Shown piece after piece: positions 33,769 to 41,561 of a stretch of 64,000 nucleotides of DNA (position 1 is the stretch's first letter; the number at the start of each line of letters is the position of its first letter). The notes beneath the pieces were generated by a model. That model was not told the origin of the DNA. It saw only the letters and a program-made list of their open reading frames with translations, and searched no databases. A program made the position numbers and the translations under genes. Source of the stretch: Candidatus Goldiibacteriota bacterium HGW-Goldbacteria-1 (lineage in GTDB: Bacteria > Oederibacteriota > PGYV01); assembly GCA_002839855.1 (NCBI GenBank), contig PGYV01000012.1, positions 27,648-91,647 of the forward strand. The letters run 5' to 3'.

Positions 33769-34544
33769 ACTTTTTCTTTTTTAAACCTCTTTCTCTCTAT
33801 TTTCTGACACTTTGTAATATCATTAACCAATAGATAATCGAGCGGTGTATTTGAATTTATTTCCGCAACAATTAGGATTTCTTTATTGAACATCTTCCTA
33901 TAAAAATTCATAACTTCACTATTTTCGCTATTTTTTGTATTTGTATATACAAATATTTCATAATTAGGAAATCTAAAACAACAATAAAGTTTACCCAAAA
34001 ATTTACCAGGGAAAATTCCAGTCAAATAATCTAAATTCGTTTTGGTATTTTTTCGATAAATTATTGTTAAAAATAAGTCTTCATTATCTGGAATTTCTTT
34101 TTTTAGTATTCTCAATGCAATTTTTTCATATTTACCTAGCGAAAACGGAGAAGAACTTACAGAAACACGCCAGACAAGAGATATAAAAAATCTCCGCAAT
34201 TCATGAAAACTGAATTGATGTTCTTTTAAAGTATATACAGTACTTAAATCTTTTTTTAAGGGTTCTTGCTCTGGCAATACACGAAATAATATTTTATTCG
34301 CATATCTATCCAATTTACCAATTTCGTTATCACATTCAGCACACATTATCTGTTCTTTAAAACCATTTTGGAAATTTGGGTTTCTATCAATTTTATTTTC
34401 AGAAGGTTTAATAACTGCCACGTTACCTAATTTTTGTAACTGATAAAAACACTTAGGAATAATATGAGAATCAATCATCTCTTTTTTTTCACCACAAAAT
34501 TTACAGATACTCATTTGTGACATATAACCTACCTGCCTATTCAT
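33750..34544 (-). CDS. CxxC / HNH-like protein of unknown function
   Basis: The 264-residue protein has a zinc-ribbon-like start: ICKFCGE, MIDSHIIPKCFY, then IMCAECDNEIG. 'CxxC...SHIIPKxxY...CxxC' is an HNH-like nuclease or zinc motif. The rest is unassigned and includes FSFHELRRFFISLVWRVSVS. The C-terminus KRDGP is encoded by the 3' tag, so the natural end may have been replaced. Two starts are possible; the inner ATG at 34523 has AGGTAGG upstream. Base composition is A/T-richer than the core genes. Possibly a defence or mobile-element gene. Confidence 0.5.
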   Translation of the reverse strand: MNRQVGYMSQMSICKFCGEKKEMIDSHIIPKCFYQLQKLGNVAVIKPSENKIDRNPNFQNGFKEQIMCAECDNEIGKLDRYANKILFRVLPEQEPLKKDLSTVYTLKEHQFSFHELRRFFISLVWRVSVSSSPFSLGKYEKIALRILKKEIPDNEDLFLTIIYRKNTKTNLDYLTGIFPGKFLGKLYCCFRFPNYEIFVYTNTKNSENSEVMNFYRKMFNKEILIVAEINSNTPLDYLLVNDITKCQKIERKRFKKEKVKRDGP

Positions 34545-34697
34545 ATACTTAATATTTCCTTCCTTTTAAAGATACTATTATCAATTCACAAACTACAAAT
34601 TCAGACTGTGTATCTATAAGTTTTTAAAATCATAATTTTTTTATTATCGTTTCTATTTAACTCCAAAGATAATTAGTATAAGTGAGTCCTAATACCT

Positions 34698-34841
34698 TCA
34701 CTTATTACTTTTATCGGTTTGTAAATATCGATCTTCTTTAGCCCTCTCAATAATCCGCCTAAGTTCTTTACTACTGGCTATTTTACCTTTAATACGATGA
34801 GCCATACTATAGCAGTTCGAACAAAGAGGTTCTAGATCCAA
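34698..34841 (-). pseudogene. HNH endonuclease gene fragment truncated by a MITE
   Basis: The frame gives DLEPLCSNCYSMAHRIKGKI and a helical tail, the C-terminal half of an HNH nuclease (LEPLCxNCHxMxHR is the family hallmark). The sequence upstream of Asp is the MITE-like element starting at about 34840, which supplies a spurious front end. A possible original start lies on the far side, at 35130, with GGAG upstream and the frame MAEDFRTYFNTF. The stop lies inside a tag (GTGAAGGTATTAGGACTCAC). Confidence 0.65.
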
Positions 34842-35090
34842 AAAGAAATCCCAACACCGTGCCTTGACTAAAGACATTATACAAAAATCTGCCATATTTT
34901 AAGGCACTTTCTTTAAAACCATGTAAATAATGAATTTTATCTGCTATCTTAATCCCCTGCTGTCTTTTAAAACAGTATCATTTCCCAACAATTACGAATT
35001 CCGTTATATTTTATTAGTGTTTATTCTATCAAAGTCATGAGTCAAGGCACAGTGTCTGGTTACTATGAGTCAAGGCACGGTGTGGGTTAC
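34840..35090. mobile_element. MITE-like element, copy 3 (inserted in an HNH gene)
   Basis: AAAAAGAAATCCCAACACCG opens the element (CCCAACACC at 34850). AGTCAAGGCACAGTGTCTGG (35040-35059) and a second AGTCAAGGCACGGTGTGGG (35068-35087) close it, so the right end is doubled as in copy 1. The interior shares the ATTCTATCAAAGTCATG block. It interrupts HNH coding sequence, which is direct evidence of mobility. Confidence 0.75.
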
Positions 35091-35162
35091 TTTAAAAAGT
35101 GTTAAAATATGTCCGAAAATCTTCAGCCATTATAAACTCCGGATTTGAACAGAGAATAACAC

Positions 35163-35771
35163 TTAGCTGAAGAGCCAGAACACCCAAGCCAAAGGTTTTG
35201 TTATAGTGTTGATAAGTTTGCCATTGCTGTAAATCAGGCAGTAACTAAACTTACCATTTACATCATACGCAAATGCCAGCCCATGGTTTACCCCGTTTTT
35301 GCAGTTAAATTTATATTTTATTTTTCCGGTTTCGGGGTAAAACTCTTTCTGCAGCCCTGCATTAATACCATTTTTATAATTTGAAATACTGAAAAGCCTG
35401 CCCTGCTCGTCGTAAATCCTTGCCTTGCCGTTCATAACATTCATTCTTATAGTGTAATTTGCGTGTTGTTTCCCATTCTTATGATAAATTACCACATCTC
35501 CATGCGGCAGGCCGTCCTTAAATTTAAGATCGGCGTTTTTTACGCCGTTCTTATAATACATAGCTACAGGCCCGTTTATTTCTTCACCTTCGCTTGATAC
35601 AATCTTATTATGGAATATCGTGTCAGTGGACATCACCTGTACAGCTATTTTTTCACCGTCTCTGAAGAACGTATTTGTATTTCCTTCGCTTTCAAGAACT
35701 ATCTCCGCACACAGCAATGCAGGTACCATTACGGCGATTAACGCAGACAGCATTAGTAATGTTTTTTTCAT
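35163..35771 (-). CDS. Exported MORN-variant repeat protein
   Basis: The 202-residue protein has a signal peptide (MKKTLLMLSALIAVMVPALLCA) and about five MORN_2/YwqK-like repeats: 'GPVAMYYKNGVKNADLKFKDGLPHGDVVIYHKNGKQ', 'GKARIYDEQGRLFSISNYKNG' and 'GKIKYKFNCKNGVNHGLAFAYDVNGK'. Such repeats form a beta solenoid and are common in YwqK-family proteins, sometimes named antitoxins. There is no partner here, so a structural role outside the cytoplasm is as likely. AGGGG precedes the ATG. Confidence 0.7.
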   Translation of the reverse strand: MKKTLLMLSALIAVMVPALLCAEIVLESEGNTNTFFRDGEKIAVQVMSTDTIFHNKIVSSEGEEINGPVAMYYKNGVKNADLKFKDGLPHGDVVIYHKNGKQHANYTIRMNVMNGKARIYDEQGRLFSISNYKNGINAGLQKEFYPETGKIKYKFNCKNGVNHGLAFAYDVNGKFSYCLIYSNGKLINTITKPLAWVFWLFS

Positions 35772-35859
35772 CTCAACCCCTTAATAAAGCTATATTTTAC
35801 CGACTTTAACCGGCACAACAACAAATAGAGTAAGAACCTAATTTATAAACCGATGTTAT

Positions 35860-36333
35860 TTATTCCTCTGCCGTCTCTGCCTTTCTTTCCTTTGTGCCGT
35901 GTATGATTTCTGTCCCAGGAACAGGATTATTATTCAGGTAATCAACCGCATTAAATACCACATTCACGGTATTTTTTGGTTTCTTATTGTACATTTTTAC
36001 CCGCGAAGTGGCATTGCAGGGTCTGCAGTATTTGTCTTTTGTCGGGTCTGTCATCCGAACCGCGCCCCACACCCCCGGATCTAACATTTCAAAATACCCG
36101 TATCCGTTTTCGTAAGCCACTTCCGCAGCTCTGTAAGTGATATAAGGCCCAATTTCACTCATGTACATGTTGCCGCCGTGCATTCCAACCCGCCATTCGT
36201 CTTCCCCTGTCTTCATGTCCCCGTACCCGCTGCCAAAAATATTTCCCTCATGATAAGTCATGGGTGTGACACATCCGCTGAAAAAAAATGTTACAAAAAA
36301 CAATACCACCGGCACTGCTTTCAATCCGCTCAT
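35860..36333 (-). CDS. Small lipoprotein, CC0125/CC1285-like
   Basis: The 157-residue protein has a lipoprotein signal ending FFSGC (Cys about 21). The mature part, with GDEWRVGMHGGNMYM-type strand, 'YRAAEVAYENGYGYFEMLD' and the SGYGD opening, resembles the CC0125/CC1285 family lipoproteins. It has a CRPC pair later on. GGGG precedes the ATG. Next to the MORN protein; function unknown. Confidence 0.5.
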   Translation of the reverse strand: MSGLKAVPVVLFFVTFFFSGCVTPMTYHEGNIFGSGYGDMKTGEDEWRVGMHGGNMYMSEIGPYITYRAAEVAYENGYGYFEMLDPGVWGAVRMTDPTKDKYCRPCNATSRVKMYNKKPKNTVNVVFNAVDYLNNNPVPGTEIIHGTKERKAETAEE

Positions 36334-36460
36334 TTTTCACCCCTTTATTATATTAAATTTAAAAATCCCCTCCGCAATTCCATTTCTTTTTTCCTGAACC
36401 CATTAATCCCTAAAGATTATCAAATCACGAATCAATCTCTATCACCGATAACTTCCTTAT

Positions 36461-36497
36461 CCTTCAACTTTCAAGGTCTGTCACGGTAATTTTTATT
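36461..36497 (-). repeat. 3'-end tag after Nmad3 gene
   Basis: CCTTCAACTTTCAAGGTCTG followed by TCACGGTAATTTTTATT, 18 bp before the stop codon of the Nmad3 gene, the last gene of the 12-gene run. Confidence 0.55.
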
Positions 36498-36514
36498 ATT
36501 ATATCACTAACCCC

Positions 36515-37381
36515 TTACCCGTTTACACTTTCCTTTATCAACTTTTTTGCCCAGGTTTTAATTTCATTATTCGGTTCTATAACAAATTCCTGGCCGCGGG
36601 CGGACTGAAAATAACCCTTTTTCCAACTGTCTTTAGTGTGGCAGCTTATAGGGGTATTTCTGTTAAAACAATGCGGCAGCTGCCATTTGGAACGTGATAA
36701 AGACGGCTTTGTAAGTAAATGCAGCTTTTCATCATATTTAAAATATCCCCACCCTTTTAAATTCTTATCCCACGACAGTTTTTCCCTTGCGATATAAATA
36801 ACATTTTTAGACCTGTTGCCATCCGGTTCTTTTACGTGCGGATGTTCTGCCGCAAAAGCAGGTATTTTATCACGCTGTGTCTTTACATCTATTACCATCC
36901 CAACTTCCATATAACCATAAATCACGTGAAGACCGTCGCCGGTATATCTTAATTTTCCGTATTTATCAGCTTCTGTCTTTCTAAAATACCCAAAAAACAG
37001 GAATATATCGCCTTCATCCGGCGTTTTACCATCACCCTGCCATACACCCTGATTTTCAAGATGTGTCTGCGCTGTACTCTGCCCAAACACCCCGCGCCAT
37101 CCCGCCTTGCGTTGTAACGCTTCACCATAAATATCAGGATCCAAATGGCAGTTCTTCCCGCCGTTATATTTTGGGATCAGTTCTTTAATAAGGGTGTAAT
37201 AATTTTCATGCCTGTTTTTTAAGAGTTTAATAACGTCTTTTGGCAGCTTGATATCAGAAAATTTATTCAGGGCTCTGTCCTGCGGTATAGGAAAAAACAA
37301 CAAAGTCCCATCCGGCAGTATCGGGCTTGGCCCCATGCCAAACGATGAATCAAAACCTTTGCGGCTTAGAATAATCTTCAA
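36515..37381 (-). CDS. Nmad3 putative nucleotide-modification protein
   Basis: The 288-residue protein begins MKIILSRKGFDSSFGMGPSP and continues PDGTLLFFPIPQ, the hallmark of the nucleotide modification associated domain 3 family. Other conserved stretches are CHLDPDIYGEALQRK, GDIFLFFGYFRK and HVIYGYMEVG. Nmad proteins were proposed to make or read modified bases in phage and defence gene sets; no activity is shown here. It is the last gene of the 12-gene run around hsdRMS, 24 bp after the GIY-YIG gene. Confidence 0.8.
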   Translation of the reverse strand: MKIILSRKGFDSSFGMGPSPILPDGTLLFFPIPQDRALNKFSDIKLPKDVIKLLKNRHENYYTLIKELIPKYNGGKNCHLDPDIYGEALQRKAGWRGVFGQSTAQTHLENQGVWQGDGKTPDEGDIFLFFGYFRKTEADKYGKLRYTGDGLHVIYGYMEVGMVIDVKTQRDKIPAFAAEHPHVKEPDGNRSKNVIYIAREKLSWDKNLKGWGYFKYDEKLHLLTKPSLSRSKWQLPHCFNRNTPISCHTKDSWKKGYFQSARGQEFVIEPNNEIKTWAKKLIKESVNG

Positions 37382-37405
37382 AACCCACCCCTACAATTTA
37401 TTAAC

Positions 37406-37867
37406 CTACCCTTTTGGTGACCGTTTCATGTCATTAAACTCCGGAAGCTTTCCGAATTTCTTTACATATTCAGCAAAACAGATATATTCATATTCTGCCA
37501 CTTTTCCCTTAATAAGTAAATCTTCCGGCAGAATAGAACTTGAATCACATTCAAACGGCCTTATGGCAACATAAAGCCGCTTTATTAAATTGTCATATTT
37601 GGGATATTTTTTCCTGAACCGTCTTGCCCCGCCATGTCCGTCTTTGCCAGATATGGTGTTGTCAAACTGCTTTAGCCTGCTTCTTAGCCCGCCCTTAGAA
37701 TTTGTCATCCCAAAATAAGCAATTTCAGGTGTGTATTTGAAAGACATACTTTCAATTTTATCATCGCTGACAACTATTGCATAAACACCCGGATAATTTA
37801 TCCCAGTAAGCGTCTTTCTATCACTCCACTTCACCCACTTCGACCAATTATCCAATCCACCCTCCAA
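37406..37867 (-). CDS. GIY-YIG-like protein
   Basis: The 153-residue protein has PGVYAIVVSDD (a GIY-type strand) and IAYFGMTNSKGGLRSRLKQF (the YIG-type strand with a conserved Arg), so it is GIY-YIG-like. The FGMT for YIG substitution is seen in such relatives. A conserved Glu for metal binding is near 'AEYEYICFAEY'. A nuclease role in DNA cleavage is inferred. It lies between a small membrane protein gene and Nmad3. Confidence 0.6.
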   Translation of the reverse strand: MEGGLDNWSKWVKWSDRKTLTGINYPGVYAIVVSDDKIESMSFKYTPEIAYFGMTNSKGGLRSRLKQFDNTISGKDGHGGARRFRKKYPKYDNLIKRLYVAIRPFECDSSSILPEDLLIKGKVAEYEYICFAEYVKKFGKLPEFNDMKRSPKG

Positions 37868-37899
37868 AAATAAACCCTTAACTTAAAGTATACAAGCTA

Positions 37900-38448
37900 T
37901 TAGTGAGGTCTGACACCTTCACTTCCTTCAATTAATGTCAGGTTTTCATTTTCATCACAGATCCATATTTCTATAGAATGTCGGTCACCATTACCTTTAG
38001 CAGGTGTCTTAAATTCTTTAGATAAGTCTATAACCCTTAAAGAATACTTAAAATTGGTCTTTTTATATATATTCGAGTCTCCGATGAGTTTGTAAACATC
38101 GTTTGCAAAATCAGCATCCTCTTCATGAAAATAACGAATAGTGTTCATCCATCTTTTGTCATAGGGTTGCTTGTTTTTTTGCAATATAACAGAATAAACG
38201 TTATTCTTTCTTAGTAGCCGCTGAATATTTTTAGAAATCTTTTCAAACTCGTCTTGATAGTAGAATATTCTTACAACAAATTCTTCCTGCACAGAATATT
38301 TAACAGACATTAACCGCAAAGGTAAATTTCCTTTTAACGCCATACAAAAAGTAATAATTGCCAATATCGATGCAATTATTGTCAACACATTAGCAGTAAA
38401 CACAATAAATATTTCATGCTTCTTTAACCAAACTTTTAACTTATCCAA
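37900..38448 (-). CDS. Small membrane-anchored protein (TTG start)
   Basis: The start is TTG at 38448 with GTGAGGTGAG upstream. The 182-residue product has one membrane helix near the N-terminus (IFIVFTANVLTIIASILAIITFCMAL) and a soluble domain of about 130 residues without a family I recognise. The last codons (GSEGVRPH) come from a tag-like sequence, suggesting a replaced end. It lies in the hsd-centred run between hsdR and the GIY-YIG gene. Confidence 0.5.
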   Translation of the reverse strand: MDKLKVWLKKHEIFIVFTANVLTIIASILAIITFCMALKGNLPLRLMSVKYSVQEEFVVRIFYYQDEFEKISKNIQRLLRKNNVYSVILQKNKQPYDKRWMNTIRYFHEEDADFANDVYKLIGDSNIYKKTNFKYSLRVIDLSKEFKTPAKGNGDRHSIEIWICDENENLTLIEGSEGVRPH

Positions 38449-38483
38449 AACTCACCTCACATTCAAAAATTAACCCTGAAATA

Positions 38484-41400
38484 TCACAGAGCAGAATCAT
38501 CTGTCTCTGCTTTATTAAATCTCTCATACACACGTCTCAACATATAAGCTTTAAGCACTTCCGCAAACTGCTTATCATCCATAATTTTGTTAAAAATATC
38601 CTGGTTCTGGTCCATGCGTTCAATGACTTTATTCATAAATATGTCCTCAAATCCGAATTTAAAGTTTTCTATAGGGTTATTTTTTGCCTGAATTCCAAGC
38701 TTATCATCCTGCATCATTTCTTCTTCTATCGAATCAAAGAAGAGCTTATCAGCTTCAGTAAGGTCAGTGCCAAACCTGTCATTTAGTATCTTTATAATTT
38801 CGGACAGCCTTGCCATTTCTTCCTTGTCTTCCTTTGTACCTGCGCCGGAAATAGGTTTAAGTTTGCTGTCGCTGTCTTTTTGCAGGACAATATTACCTTC
38901 ACCTATCTTCTTTAACCTGTAATATTCAAGCGCAACTTCGTCATTTAGCCTATATCTGTCGTTTGCGTTCTTTTTTGGAAGTTTACGCAGCAGAAACCGT
39001 GAATAAGCGTAATATTTTTCAAGTACTATATCTGAAAAAGGCATAATCTGGGCAAGAAAAGCATACAACCTTACAAACACACCCAGTGTATTGGCATAAT
39101 CTTCCCTGTCTTCTTCTTTTTCTATTTTTTTAAACCTCTCCACCGCGCTATCTATAAGGGAATTAAGCTTTGCGTGTTCTGTTTTATTTGGGGACTGTTT
39201 TTTGGCAAAAAATACCGTACAGAAACCTTCTATTTCTTCATCCCGCGTAACAAGGAAAGTATCCAGCTTTACCTTAAGGTCATATAACTTATTTGGGTCA
39301 GTAACTTCTTCAAGCTGTGTCTGTTCATAATACGGCTGGAACGCGTTTAATATATCATCGCGCTCATTTACAAAATCCAATACAAAAGTATCGTCTTTGC
39401 CAGGACAGGTTCTGTTTAACCTGCTTAAAGTCTGCACAGCACGAACGCCGTCAAGTCTTTTATCTACATACATTGTATGCAAAAGTGGCTGGTCAAAACC
39501 TGTCTGATATTTTTCCGCAACAAGAAGTATCTGATACTCAGAACCATTAAACTTTGCAGGAAGTTCTTTTTCACCAAATCCGTTCATTTTAGATTCAGTG
39601 TACTCCGGCGGTACGCCGTCAAGAAGAACAGTACCGGAGAATGCTACAAGCGCTTTAATATCTGTGTAGCCTTTTTCTTTTATATAGTTGTCAAAGGCCT
39701 GTTTATACCTTACAACATGCTCACGTGATGCCGTAACAACCATAGCTTTTGCCTTGCCACCAATTAAACCCATCACTTTTTGCCTGAAGTGTTCCACTAT
39801 TACTTCTGTCTTCTGCGCAAGATTATAGACATGCAAAGACGTAAACCGCGCAATTGCAATCGCCGCTTTTTTCTTATTTACTGTAGGGTCTTCTTCAGCT
39901 TTTTTTGTAATCCTGTAGAAAGTTTTATACGTAGTGTAATTTTTTAAAACATCATGTATAAACCCTTCTTCTATTGCCTGCCGCATGGAATACAGGTGAA
40001 AAGGCTGCGGCTTGCCTTCTATATCTTTTTTGCCAAACACTTCAAGAGTTTTAGGTTTAGGGGTTGCGGTGAACGCAAAGAAGCTCATATTCTTTTGAGG
40101 ACCTCTCCTTAGCATTGATTCACGGACACAATCCTGCGAATCTTCCTCTATGTCATCAAACTCATCCGGTTTATCTTCAGCGGCTTTTAATTCTGAAGTT
40201 ACATCAGACAGAACATCTTTCATTTTCTTAGCCGATTCCCCGCCCTGAGAGCTGTGAGCTTCATCAACGATAACAGCATAGTTTCTTTTTTGCATGTCTT
40301 TTACTTTATCAAGTACAAACGGGAATTTTTGAAGCGTTGTTATAATAATATTTGTTCCTGTTTTAAGGGCTTCTGCAAGCTGGGTGGAATTTTCATCTAT
40401 TTTTTGTACCACCCCTGCCTTGTGTTCAAACTGATAAATTGTATTTTGCAGCTGCTGGTCCAGAACCAGCCTGTCTGTTATTACAATAATACTGTCATAA
40501 ACCCGTTTTTCTGTTTTATCATGAATACCCGCAAGCCGGTAAGCAAGCCAGGCTATTGAATTGCTTTTACCGCTGCCCGCCGAATGCTGTATAAGGTAAT
40601 TATTGCCCGCACCGTTTATGATTACATCAGAAGTAATAGACCGTACAACATCAAGCTGATGATACCTCGGAAATATCATGCTTTCTTTCTTATACTTTTT
40701 ACCGTCAGTTTCTATCTCTTTTACTTCCAGATGAAGAAACTGCCCAATAATTTCCATAAGGCTGTCTTTTGTAAGAACTTCTTCCCATAAATAACTTGTC
40801 CGATGCCCATTTGGGTTAGGCGGGTTCCCCGCGCCTTTATCATAACCCTTATTAAAAGGCAGGTATTTAGTCTTACTGCCCTGAAGGCGGGTAGTCATTG
40901 CCACTTCATCAGTATCAACGGCAAAATGCACAAGGGTGCGTTTTTTAAACTGAAATATTGGTTCCTGCTCATCCCTGTCATATTTATACTGACTCTTCGC
41001 GTTATTTACATTCTGCCCCGTAAACTGGTTCTTAAGCTCCATAGTGACTATAGGAAGCCCGTTTAAGAACAGTACCATATCAAGCGAACTTTCATCTTTA
41101 AGGCTAAAATGCACCTGACGTGTGACTGACAGGATGTTTTTATTGTAAAGTAAGATGGTATCCGGGTTTAACCCGCTTACCGGTTTAAAATAAGCAAGCA
41201 TAAATTTCTGCCCAAAATCAGTAATCCCATTCCTTAAACAATCCAAAATTCCCCTTGTGTCAATTTCCTGATTAAGGCGGTATAAGAACTTCTTTTCTAT
41301 ATCCGCGCCATGAATCTTGCCAAGCTCCGCCCATTCTTTGGGTTGGGTTGATTTTATAAATGTAAACAATTCCCCTGTCGCCATAGCAATATTCCGGTCA

Positions 41401-41492
41401 AAATCCACAGGATTGCCCTTTACATACCCACCAGTAGTAAGCAGTGATTGCTCTATAGATTCTTCAAAACCTTGCTCATTTGTTTTTGACAT
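38484..41492 (-). CDS. hsdR: Type I restriction endonuclease subunit HsdR
   Basis: The 1002-residue protein has the type I R subunit plan: a PD-(D/E)xK nuclease (Asp138 in SSLDMVLF, then MELK at 151-154), a Walker A box HSAGSGKSNS (303-312), DEAH box VIVDEAH (407-413), motif III FFAFTATPKPK and a second RecA lobe with ALVAFSG and KYQTGFDQPLLHTMYVDK. The C-terminal region would contact the methylase. It cleaves unmodified DNA after ATP-driven translocation. Its start lies 69 bp after the membrane protein gene at 41562, and it is separated from hsdS and hsdM by the DUF262/HEPN/membrane-protein trio. Confidence 0.9.
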   Translation of the reverse strand: MSKTNEQGFEESIEQSLLTTGGYVKGNPVDFDRNIAMATGELFTFIKSTQPKEWAELGKIHGADIEKKFLYRLNQEIDTRGILDCLRNGITDFGQKFMLAYFKPVSGLNPDTILLYNKNILSVTRQVHFSLKDESSLDMVLFLNGLPIVTMELKNQFTGQNVNNAKSQYKYDRDEQEPIFQFKKRTLVHFAVDTDEVAMTTRLQGSKTKYLPFNKGYDKGAGNPPNPNGHRTSYLWEEVLTKDSLMEIIGQFLHLEVKEIETDGKKYKKESMIFPRYHQLDVVRSITSDVIINGAGNNYLIQHSAGSGKSNSIAWLAYRLAGIHDKTEKRVYDSIIVITDRLVLDQQLQNTIYQFEHKAGVVQKIDENSTQLAEALKTGTNIIITTLQKFPFVLDKVKDMQKRNYAVIVDEAHSSQGGESAKKMKDVLSDVTSELKAAEDKPDEFDDIEEDSQDCVRESMLRRGPQKNMSFFAFTATPKPKTLEVFGKKDIEGKPQPFHLYSMRQAIEEGFIHDVLKNYTTYKTFYRITKKAEEDPTVNKKKAAIAIARFTSLHVYNLAQKTEVIVEHFRQKVMGLIGGKAKAMVVTASREHVVRYKQAFDNYIKEKGYTDIKALVAFSGTVLLDGVPPEYTESKMNGFGEKELPAKFNGSEYQILLVAEKYQTGFDQPLLHTMYVDKRLDGVRAVQTLSRLNRTCPGKDDTFVLDFVNERDDILNAFQPYYEQTQLEEVTDPNKLYDLKVKLDTFLVTRDEEIEGFCTVFFAKKQSPNKTEHAKLNSLIDSAVERFKKIEKEEDREDYANTLGVFVRLYAFLAQIMPFSDIVLEKYYAYSRFLLRKLPKKNANDRYRLNDEVALEYYRLKKIGEGNIVLQKDSDSKLKPISGAGTKEDKEEMARLSEIIKILNDRFGTDLTEADKLFFDSIEEEMMQDDKLGIQAKNNPIENFKFGFEDIFMNKVIERMDQNQDIFNKIMDDKQFAEVLKAYMLRRVYERFNKAETDDSAL

Positions 41493-41561
41493 TTATTATT
41501 CACCCTTGTTTTATTCAATTCAAATCAAATATTTCCTTACTAAACATATTATAAATATTTT

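Noticed and set aside
8757..37921. Classical chromosomal integron
   Set aside because: The 3' tags and cassette-like genes suggest one, but no integrase gene and no RYYYAAC...GTTRRRY pair with an asymmetric stem were found. In one MITE copy (19787-20009) the ends are near such cores, but the arms pair perfectly over 20 bp, unlike attC.
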